NCBI GenBank assembly: GCA_021769545.1
Contig: JAETSS010000023.1
Coordinates: 1 to 10,287 of the forward strand
DNA: 10,287 bases
Source of the DNA: Eubacterium sp.
GTDB lineage: Bacteria; Bacillota_A; Clostridia; Peptostreptococcales; Anaerovoracaceae
Direction of reading: 5' to 3'
Shown here: in pieces, positions 1 through 4,641 of the stretch
Layout: the number at the start of each line of letters is the position of its first letter
Position numbering within the stretch: position 1 is the stretch's first letter
Notes under the pieces: model-generated
What the model saw: the letters and a program-made list of their open reading frames with translations, nothing else
What the model was told of the DNA's origin: nothing
Database searches by the model: none
Translations under genes and position numbers: made by a program

Positions 1-38
1 CGCGCATATAATACAAATTCTTTATCATAAAAAAAAAT

Positions 39-113
39 TGGAGCGGAAGACGAGATTCGAACTCGCGACCCTCGCCTTGGCAAGGCGATGCTCTACCCCT
101 GAGCCACTTCCGC
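39..113 (-). tRNA. tRNA-Gly (anticodon GCC)
   Basis: The reverse complement folds as a standard cloverleaf. The acceptor stem is GCGGAAG/CTTCCGC, the D arm contains GGCTCAGGGGTAGAGC, the anticodon loop reads TTGCCAA with anticodon GCC, and the T loop is TTCGAAT. The discriminator is T and the terminal CCA is encoded in the DNA (39-41). It is the last tRNA of the cluster in this window and lies 8 nt after tRNA-Tyr, so the two are almost certainly co-transcribed. A T-rich run follows at once (31-38 on the plus strand reads as A/T), but I see no separate terminator hairpin before the window ends. Confidence 0.97.
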
Positions 114-121
114 ATATATAT

Positions 122-206
122 TGGTCGAGGGAGGTGGATTCGAACCACCGAAAGCTCAGCTAACGGATTTACAGTCCGCCCCCTTTGGCCACTCGGGAAT
201 CCCTCG
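122..206 (-). tRNA. tRNA-Tyr (anticodon GTA), class II with long variable arm, C1:G72
   Basis: This is an 85-nt class II tRNA with an encoded CCA. The anticodon loop CTGTAAA gives GTA, the T arm is GGTGG/CCACC around TTCGAAT, and a long variable arm (TAGCTGAGCTTTC region) is typical of bacterial tRNA-Tyr. The acceptor stem is CGAGGGA/TCCCTCG with discriminator A73. The first pair is therefore C1:G72, whereas E. coli and B. subtilis tRNA-Tyr have G1:C72; C1:G72 is the archaeal and eukaryotic identity pair. All other elements are bacterial. A predicted promoter lies directly upstream at 224-251. Confidence 0.96.
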
Positions 207-223
207 ATAAAGTCTGCTTTGCT

Positions 224-251
224 ATTATATCACATTTTTAGTAAATGTCTA
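224..251 (-). promoter_or_regulatory. Predicted sigma-A promoter for tRNA-Tyr and tRNA-Gly
   Basis: On the minus strand a -35 box TAGACA (246-251) is followed by a 16-nt spacer and a perfect -10 box TATAAT (224-229). TG stands one base before the -10, giving an extended -10 (TGATATAAT). Transcription would start near 217, about 10 nt before the tRNA-Tyr 5' end. It would let Tyr and Gly be expressed independently of the Val-Asp-Thr part of the cluster, beyond the inserted repeat segment. Confidence 0.7.
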
Positions 252-280
252 GTACTTTTTTCAGCTTCTTTGAAAGAAAC

Positions 281-450
281 TTTTTGGAGCTGGCGGAGGG
301 AATTACACAGCCGCTTCGCGCCTGCCGTCCTTCGTCACTGCTCCGCTGCGACTCGGACATCTCGCTGTTCGAAAGTCCACCGGACTTTCTCTCTGCGCTC
401 GAGCCCTTTCGGGTTCGCTTCCTTCCTTTTTTGGAGCTGGCGGAGGGAAT
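281..450 (-). repeat. tRNA-Thr 3'-end direct repeat flanking a hairpin-rich spacer
   Basis: An exact 23-bp direct repeat occupies 281-303 and 428-450, with a period of 147 bp. The copy at 428-450 is the true 3' end of tRNA-Thr (T-stem side, acceptor strand, discriminator and CCA) plus four following bases. The copy at 281-303 is an orphan tRNA tail. The 124 bp between them are non-coding and more GC-rich than the surrounding intergenic DNA. Three potential hairpins are visible on the minus strand: CGAACCC-GAAA-GGGCTCG (one A/C mismatch), GAAAGTCC-GGT-GGACTTTC (371-389, 8 perfect pairs), and CAGgCGC-GAA-GCGgCTG. Together with 207-280 this accounts for the 225-bp gap between tRNA-Thr and tRNA-Tyr. 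The layout resembles a footprint of integration or of unequal recombination at a tRNA 3' end; the function is unknown. Confidence 0.75.
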
Positions 451-506
451 CGAACCCCCAACCTGCTGATTACAAATCAGCTGCTCTACCGTTGAGCCAC
501 GCCAGC
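432..506 (-). tRNA. tRNA-Thr (anticodon TGT)
   Basis: The reverse complement gives a full cloverleaf: acceptor GCTGGCG/CGCCAGC, D arm with GGCTCAACGGTAGAGC, anticodon stem GCTGA/TCAGC around loop TTTGTAA (anticodon TGT), T loop TTCGATT, discriminator T and an encoded CCA at 432-434. It lies 24 nt after tRNA-Asp in the same orientation, consistent with one precursor transcript Val-Asp-Thr. Its 3' end is duplicated exactly at 281-303 (see the repeat entry), but the gene itself is intact. Confidence 0.97.
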
Positions 507-530
507 GCATCGACATACATTTCTAAAAAT

Positions 531-607
531 TGGCGATCCGGAACGGGCTCGAACCGTCGACCTCCAGCGTGACAGGCTGGCATTCTAACCAACTGAACTA
601 CCGGACC
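531..607 (-). tRNA. tRNA-Asp (anticodon GTC)
   Basis: The cloverleaf has acceptor GGTCCGG/CCGGATC (G2:U71 wobble), anticodon stem CCAGC/GCTGG around loop CTGTCAC (anticodon GTC), T loop TTCGAGC, discriminator G73 as expected for tRNA-Asp, and an encoded CCA at 531-533. It lies between tRNA-Val (37 nt upstream) and tRNA-Thr (24 nt downstream), with no promoter or terminator visible in the gaps, so processing from a shared transcript is likely. Confidence 0.97.
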
Positions 608-644
608 GCGTTTTCACTTTCTCCGCTCTTCGGATCAGATATTT

Positions 645-720
645 TGGTGGGCGCTATAGGGCTCGAACCTATGACCCCCTGCTTGTAAGGCAGGTGCTCT
701 CCCAGCTGAGCTAAGCGCCC
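645..720 (-). tRNA. tRNA-Val (anticodon TAC)
   Basis: The cloverleaf has acceptor GGGCGCT/AGCGCCC, D arm with AGCTCAGCTGGGAGAGC, anticodon loop CTTACAA (anticodon TAC), T arm ATAGG/CCTAT around TTCGAGC, discriminator A and an encoded CCA at 645-647. It is the first tRNA of the cluster and starts about 30 nt downstream of the predicted start site of the promoter at 758-786. Confidence 0.97.
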
Positions 721-757
721 CTGACACCAAAACTTTTTTGTCTGACGACAGTTACAT

Positions 758-786
758 ACTATACAGTATATTTAACGATATGTCAA
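758..786 (-). promoter_or_regulatory. Strong predicted sigma-A promoter of the tRNA cluster, with A-tract UP region
   Basis: On the minus strand a perfect -35 box TTGACA (781-786) is separated by exactly 17 nt from the -10 box TATAGT (758-763, one mismatch to TATAAT). Transcription would begin near 751 with a leader of about 30 nt before tRNA-Val. Upstream of the -35 lie four A-tracts of 6, 7, 7 and 6 bases (789-794, 800-806, 811-817, 824-829), roughly one helical turn apart. That is the arrangement of an UP element and intrinsically curved DNA at stable-RNA promoters. The 130-bp gap 721-850 holds no gene and no convincing terminator for the upstream yigZ. Confidence 0.85.
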
Positions 787-850
787 CATTTTTTCTGCAT
801 TTTTTTATCGTTTTTTTATTTGATTTTTTGATCTAACACCCTTGCAAATC

Positions 851-1498
851 TCATGCCTTTTCCGTTATCGCTTCTTCTTTCAGTATCTCCGCCGTACCGG
901 ATGTTATGTTTGACAGCATCGACAGAAGCTCGTCTTTTCTCTCCGGCAGCGTCCATACGGTGAGCACCACCTTATCGCTGTACTGCACATCTTTTATCAT
1001 GAATCCAAGCTCGTCGCTGCCCTCTTCAAGCATGTCCTTCGCCATATTCTGAAGTTTTGCGAGAAAGGTGTATTCTATCCTGACGTCCGCCGAAAATATC
1101 TCACGCACGCTGCTGATCTGTGCCGCTTCAAGGCCCAGCTTGGCGCTGCCGGTATACGCCCGCACCAGTCCGCCCGTTCCCAGTTTGATGCCGCCGAAAT
1201 ATCTGGTCACAACCAGCACAACATTGGTTATCCCTTCCTTTACCAGCATCTGGACTATCGGCGCGCCGGACGTTCCCTGTGGTTCACCGTCATCGCTGGC
1301 CCACTGGATCTGGAACTTATTGCCCAGCACCATAGCCGGCACATTATGGGTGGCATCCTTGTACTTTTTTCTTATCGACGCTATGAACTCATCAGCCTCC
1401 TGCCTCGTCTCTACAGGCTTTATATGGGTTATGAATCTTGATTTTTCTATTATCTGCTCAGCTTCCGCTTCTTTTTTCACCGTTTTGTAAAGTTCCAT
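851..1498 (-). CDS. yigZ: YigZ/YvyE family protein (IMPACT/UPF0029 domain), 215 aa
   Basis: The N-terminal domain (about residues 15-125) carries the family signatures SRFI, DDGEPQGTSGAPIV and VVTRYFGGIKLGTGGLVRAY. The C-terminal part (about 140-205) fits the DUF1949 ferredoxin-like domain. The length matches bacterial YigZ/YvyE proteins of about 205-217 aa. The eukaryotic homologue IMPACT regulates the Gcn2 kinase; the bacterial role is not settled, though a nucleic-acid or translation link has been proposed. The ATG at 1498 is preceded by a purine-rich GAGGGAG ribosome binding site, and it begins only 14 nt after the hflX stop, so the two genes are probably co-transcribed. The family assignment is sure; the function is not. 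No frameshift or missing motif is seen. Confidence 0.93.
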   Translation of the reverse strand: MELYKTVKKEAEAEQIIEKSRFITHIKPVETRQEADEFIASIRKKYKDATHNVPAMVLGNKFQIQWASDDGEPQGTSGAPIVQMLVKEGITNVVLVVTRYFGGIKLGTGGLVRAYTGSAKLGLEAAQISSVREIFSADVRIEYTFLAKLQNMAKDMLEEGSDELGFMIKDVQYSDKVVLTVWTLPERKDELLSMLSNITSGTAEILKEEAITEKA

Positions 1499-1512
1499 GC
1501 TCTCCCTCTGCT

Positions 1513-2790
1513 TTACTTCGACTCAAAGCTCTTATACTTCTCATAATCTCCCGCATCGAATCTCCCGCGCAGGAAAGTTCCCTCCGGCTCGTACTCCATG
1601 GACTCGATCTGCGCCCTCTCACAGAGATATGACGTGATGGCGCCCTTATCGTAAGGGATCAGAAGCTCCGCACTGATCCGCCCGCCAAACAGCTTTTCCT
1701 CTATTCTGGAAAGCAGCTCGTCCATGTTTTTCCCCGTCCTGGCGGAAATATATACGGCTTCTCCGCCGCTTATATCCAGTGGTGTTTCAGATGCGATATC
1801 CATCTTGTTGTACGCCATGATCTTTTCCTTGCCGCCCGCTCCTATCTGCTCTATTACATTGGTGGTGACATCGATCTGAAAATCCCTGTTTTCATACGAG
1901 CTGTCGACGACGTGTATCAGCAGGTCGGCATACCTCACCTCTTCAAGTGTCGATTTGAAGGCTTCTACGAGGCTATGAGGCAGCTTGCTTACAAATCCCA
2001 CCGTATCTATCAAAATAAACTCCTTGCCCTGTTCCAGCGATATTTTCCTGTGCTGTGTGTCCAGTGTGGCAAAGAGCATATCCCTGGAGCTGACGCTTTT
2101 TTCTTCCCTGTCGGTCATGGCCAGCAACCTGTTCATGATGGCCGATTTGCCCGAGTTGGTATATCCCATGAGGGCAACGACGGGTATCCCCGATCTTTCC
2201 CTTCCGGAACGCTGCAGCGTTCTGGTCTTTCCGGCTTTTTTAAGCTCCGCCTTTATATCGTCTATACGGCTCATTATATGCCGCCTGTCGGTCTCCAGCT
2301 TCTTTTCTCCGGGGCCTCTCGTTCCTATGCCGCCTCCCAGACGCGAAAGCGATTTTCCAAAGCCCGTAAGCCGCGGCATCCTGTACTGAAGCTGCGCAAG
2401 CTCCACCTGCAGCTTTCCTTCTCTGGAGGTAGCTCTGTCCGCAAAAATATCCAGGATCAAAATAGTCCTGTCTATGACTCTTGCGCCCGTCGCTTCTTCC
2501 AGATTCCTGAGCTGTACGCCCGAAAGCTCCTGATCGAAGATCACCGTGTCCGCCTCCATATTACGGCACATCTCGGAAAGCTCCTGTACCTTTCCCTTGC
2601 CTATCAATGTGGCGGTATTGGGCTTTTCCAGTGACTGGATCATGCGTCCTGCCACCCGGACATTATCTGCCTCAGCCAGACCTTCCAGCTCATCCATGGA
2701 ATACGAAATATCTTCTTTCAGCTGCAGACCTACGAGGATCGCTCTGTATTCTTCCGTAATTATCTCATTTTTATCATTAAATCTAACCAT
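1513..2790 (-). CDS. hflX: GTPase HflX, ribosome-associated, 425 aa
   Basis: HflX is a conserved translational GTPase that binds the 50S subunit; in several bacteria it splits or rescues stalled ribosomes under stress. The N-terminal HflX domain (about 20-170) includes GTLIGKGK-like TLIGKGK (61-67), FDQELSGVQLRNLE, and the linker motif RGPGEKKLETDRR (158-170). The G domain has P-loop GYTNSGKS (209-216), DTVGF (262-266), NKMD (328-331) and SAR (349-351). The switch I region reads ATLDTQHR rather than the common TLDPTTR, and the residue after the P-loop Ser is Ala instead of Thr. A C-terminal extension follows, and the total length is normal (B. subtilis YnbA is similar). The start at 2790 aligns with the family, but the Shine-Dalgarno before it is weak, so translation may depend on coupling to yunB, which ends 26 nt upstream. 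Confidence 0.96.
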   Translation of the reverse strand: MVRFNDKNEIITEEYRAILVGLQLKEDISYSMDELEGLAEADNVRVAGRMIQSLEKPNTATLIGKGKVQELSEMCRNMEADTVIFDQELSGVQLRNLEEATGARVIDRTILILDIFADRATSREGKLQVELAQLQYRMPRLTGFGKSLSRLGGGIGTRGPGEKKLETDRRHIMSRIDDIKAELKKAGKTRTLQRSGRERSGIPVVALMGYTNSGKSAIMNRLLAMTDREEKSVSSRDMLFATLDTQHRKISLEQGKEFILIDTVGFVSKLPHSLVEAFKSTLEEVRYADLLIHVVDSSYENRDFQIDVTTNVIEQIGAGGKEKIMAYNKMDIASETPLDISGGEAVYISARTGKNMDELLSRIEEKLFGGRISAELLIPYDKGAITSYLCERAQIESMEYEPEGTFLRGRFDAGDYEKYKSFESK

Positions 2791-2816
2791 GCTATTATAT
2801 TACCACACTTTTCACG

Positions 2817-3479
2817 TTATGTTACATCTAAAATATCTTCCTCCGGCACCTGTACGAAGCTGTCAGGGACTTCTCCCAGTATCACTGTCTCGGCGATGAG
2901 TATCGTGCTGCTTGTATCGAAGGTCTTCGAAGAGAAGGGCGCCAGCACCTTTACACGGCATTTCAATATTATGTATATCTTGTATTTCGTCTGATTTATC
3001 CCCTGGGATTCGAACTCCGTTTTGAAGTCCGTCGATAAAACGCTTACCGGCACTATGTAAAGCTCCATGGAGGGACCCGTCTGGGAAAACAGCTTACTTC
3101 CCATCAGGGAGCCTATCGGCACATCCAGCGGCTCCTTTTCCATGTTTTTGAAGGCTTCCTGCAGGTTTACCGCAAGCTGTGTCATAAGTATGTTTATTTC
3201 GATGGAATTGGCCTGTACCAGCTCGATTTTGCCGTTTTTATCCCTCGTTACGATGAAAAGGTCATCCGGCCTTTTTTCCTTCTGAAACTGCTCCGTAAGC
3301 GCTCTGTTTACGGTCCTGGATACCAACACCTCGGCTCTCAGCCTGGAAACCGCCTCAAGGTTGGGATCTATCACTGTCCTGAACCACAAAAACACCCCTG
3401 CACATATAAGCAGGGCGACGATCATCAGCGCCAGCAATGCTCTTCGAAGACGGCATCGTCTCTTTCCACGTTTTCCCAT
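2817..3479 (-). CDS. yunB: Sporulation protein YunB, membrane-anchored, 220 aa
   Basis: YunB is a sigma-E-dependent mother-cell protein of B. subtilis needed for efficient sporulation; its molecular role is not known. This protein opens with a very basic segment (MGKRGKRRCRLRR) and one hydrophobic helix at about residues 14-35, predicting an N-terminal anchor with the rest outside the cytoplasm. The family-diagnostic C-terminal half has IGSLMGSKLFSQTGP, FKTEFESQGINQTKYKIY and PFSSKTFD followed by AETVILGEVPDSF. I use the ATG at 3479 because GGAGAG lies 6 nt before it. An in-frame ATG at 3515 (12 residues longer) sits inside the codY terminator hairpin and has no ribosome binding site. The gene supports the view that the host forms spores. 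No sigma-E promoter could be identified by eye. Confidence 0.9.
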   Translation of the reverse strand: MGKRGKRRCRLRRALLALMIVALLICAGVFLWFRTVIDPNLEAVSRLRAEVLVSRTVNRALTEQFQKEKRPDDLFIVTRDKNGKIELVQANSIEINILMTQLAVNLQEAFKNMEKEPLDVPIGSLMGSKLFSQTGPSMELYIVPVSVLSTDFKTEFESQGINQTKYKIYIILKCRVKVLAPFSSKTFDTSSTILIAETVILGEVPDSFVQVPEEDILDVT

Positions 3480-3485
3480 AACATT

Positions 3486-3491
3486 CTCTCC
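3486..3491 (-). promoter_or_regulatory. Ribosome binding site deciding the yunB start
   Basis: GGAGAG on the minus strand lies 6 nt before the ATG at 3477-3479. It is only 2 nt beyond the T-tract of the preceding terminator, so it rules out the longer in-frame start at 3515. Confidence 0.75.
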
Positions 3492-3493
3492 AC

Positions 3494-3532
3494 AAAAAAA
3501 CTCCGACCTCTGCATAATATGCAGGGCCGGAG
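3494..3532 (-). terminator. Intrinsic terminator of codY
   Basis: On the minus strand CTCCGGCC-CTGCAT pairs with ATGCAG-A-GGTCGGAG. This gives a 14-bp stem with one G:U pair, one bulged A and the 3-nt loop ATT, followed directly by seven T residues (3494-3500). It lies about 30 nt after the codY stop codon and should end the codY transcript efficiently. Confidence 0.93.
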
Positions 3533-3563
3533 CATTTTGCCACAGATCATGTACAGATCGTGT

Positions 3564-4340
3564 TTAGATCACCATTTTATTAAGCTCGTCCTTGAACTTG
3601 GAGTTGATTATCTTGATCCTCGTTCCCTTCATGCCGAGCGAACGCGACTCTACGACGCCGGCGCTTTCCAGCTTCCTGAGGGCGTTGACGATAACAGATC
3701 TGGTTATTCCCGATCTGTCCGCTATCTTGCTTGCCACAAGTATACCTTCACTTCCGTCCAGCTCTGCGAATATCTGCTGGACAGCTTCGATCTCGGAATA
3801 GGAAAGTGTGCCTATAGCCATCTGTACCATAGCTATCTGCCTTTCCTCCTCTTCCTCTTCAAGAGATTTTCGTCTCTGGATCTCCATGCCTACTATAGTA
3901 GCGCCGTATTCTCCGAGAACAAGATCCTCGTCCATAAACTCAGGGGAATATCTGGTAAGTATCAGCGTTCCCCATCTCTTGCCGCCGCCCAGTATAGGGA
4001 TTATGGTATGGAGCTTGTCCGCCGTCTCGTAATCGTACTTGAAGATCCTGAGAGCGTCTTCACCGGACATGTTGGCGGTGGTCTCCCTGACCTTCATCAG
4101 CTCTTCGTTGTACTCCTCAGGCAGGACTTCAACTCCCGTTTCGGGATCTGCGATAGCCGTGCTGTCGGATTTGATCTTATAGTTCACTCCTATAACTTTG
4201 CCCCTTACATTTGTAATGTACACATTGGCATCCATAAGCTCGCTTAAAATGCCGCACATCTCGTTGAAAGAAAATGCTCCTGTAGGGCTTTCCTGGAGCA
4301 TCCAGTTCAGTTTCCTTACTTTTGTCAAAATATCACTCAT
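3564..4340 (-). CDS. codY: Global transcriptional regulator CodY, 258 aa
   Basis: CodY is the dimeric repressor/activator of low-GC Gram-positive bacteria that senses branched-chain amino acids and GTP and controls nutrient uptake, amino-acid synthesis and virulence genes. The N-terminal GAF domain spans about 1-155 and contains IIPILGGGKRWGTLILTR and EYGATIVGMEI. A glutamate-rich linker (160-166) follows, then the winged helix-turn-helix. Its signature is essentially invariant: ASKIADRSGITRSVIV (203-218), LRKLESAGVVESRSLGMKGT (221-240). The length matches B. subtilis CodY (259 aa). The effector loop (about 57-77) lacks the B. subtilis RMKKM...FP pattern and keeps only PEEY. GAGGT lies 8 nt before the ATG. 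The gene has its own promoter and terminator, separating it from hslVU. Confidence 0.98.
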   Translation of the reverse strand: MSDILTKVRKLNWMLQESPTGAFSFNEMCGILSELMDANVYITNVRGKVIGVNYKIKSDSTAIADPETGVEVLPEEYNEELMKVRETTANMSGEDALRIFKYDYETADKLHTIIPILGGGKRWGTLILTRYSPEFMDEDLVLGEYGATIVGMEIQRRKSLEEEEEERQIAMVQMAIGTLSYSEIEAVQQIFAELDGSEGILVASKIADRSGITRSVIVNALRKLESAGVVESRSLGMKGTRIKIINSKFKDELNKMVI

Positions 4341-4398
4341 ATTACTACCTCATAAAATAAAACTTATTATATTGGGAAATTTTACATAACTCATGTGC

Positions 4399-4427
4399 AT
4401 TATATATTTTTTTTGCAAATAAATCAA
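4399..4427 (-). promoter_or_regulatory. Predicted sigma-A promoter of codY
   Basis: On the minus strand a -35 box TTGATT (4422-4427) is followed by a 17-nt spacer and a perfect -10 box TATAAT (4399-4404). Transcription should start near 4392, giving a 5' leader of about 50 nt before the codY ATG. It lies between the hslU terminator and codY, so codY can be expressed alone. The rest of the 301-bp gap 4341-4641 is AT-rich and contains only the terminator, the candidate CodY box and a possible five-codon frame. Confidence 0.85.
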
Positions 4428-4438
4428 CCATTATTTTG

Positions 4439-4453
4439 ATTTTTCAAAAAAGT
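4439..4453. promoter_or_regulatory. Candidate CodY box upstream of codY
   Basis: ATTTTTCAAAAAAGT matches 12 of 15 positions of the CodY consensus AATTTTCWGAAAATT; the reverse strand also matches 12 of 15. It is centred about 20 bp upstream of the -35 box of the codY promoter, which suggests autoregulation. The region is very AT-rich, so a match of this quality could occur by chance. Confidence 0.45.
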
Positions 4454-4579
4454 TTCATACTTTCACACAATTAACACAAAGTTGCTATTCCCTGAAGAAT
4501 GTTGTATTTTTTTCCGTAATTATTTTGCTCATATAGAATATATCTACTATACTATGCCGGACATTATCCACTCCTTTGC

Positions 4580-4626
4580 AAAACAAAATTCCCCATGATA
4601 CCGTCTCAACAGATATCACGGGGAAT
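4580..4626 (-). terminator. Intrinsic terminator of the topA-hslV-hslU unit
   Basis: On the minus strand ATTCCCCGTGATA pairs with TATCATGGGGAAT (13 bp, one G:U), closing a 13-nt loop at 4601-4613. It is followed by TTTGTTTT. It begins about 15 nt after the hslU stop codon, so hslVU and codY form separate transcripts. Confidence 0.92.
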
Positions 4627-4641
4627 CCACATGTCTTGATA

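Noticed and set aside
261..285. Hairpin TTCTT-TCA-AAGAA near the end of the repeat as a terminator for tRNA-Thr
   Set aside because: The stem is only five A/T-rich pairs and no T-tract follows on the minus strand.
281..303. Apparent tRNA fragment counted as an additional tRNA gene
   Set aside because: Only the 3' acceptor/T-stem strand with CCA is present; there is no anticodon arm or 5' half, so it is a duplicated tail, not a tRNA.
219..572. Plus-strand reading frame of 117 codons, an overlapping one at 245-469, and a minus-strand frame at 238-516 across the tRNA genes
   Set aside because: They run through tRNA-Thr and tRNA-Asp, and the plus-strand translations show the familiar antisense-tRNA pattern (for example ESNPQPADYKSAALPLSH). 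They lack ribosome binding sites and are not genes.
577..690. CRISPR array or tandem repeat among the regularly spaced tRNAs
   Set aside because: The recurring TTCGA-type strings are T loops of distinct tRNAs; there are no identical spaced repeats.
830..850. Inverted repeat around GATCAAAAAATC as a yigZ terminator
   Set aside because: The stem is at most three or four pairs and is not followed by a T-tract on the minus strand.
1912..2634. Plus-strand open frame of 240 codons
   Set aside because: It lies wholly antisense to the well-supported hflX gene, has no family motifs and no start signal, and its composition is that of a shadow frame.
3480..3515. Longer yunB start at the ATG at 3515
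   Set aside because: That ATG falls inside the terminator stem-loop of codY, has no Shine-Dalgarno, and the 12 extra residues do not belong to the family; the ATG at 3479 has GGAGAG at 6 nt.
3519..4247. Plus-strand open frame of 242 codons opposite codY
   Set aside because: codY is unambiguous on the other strand and this frame has no recognisable domain or ribosome binding site.
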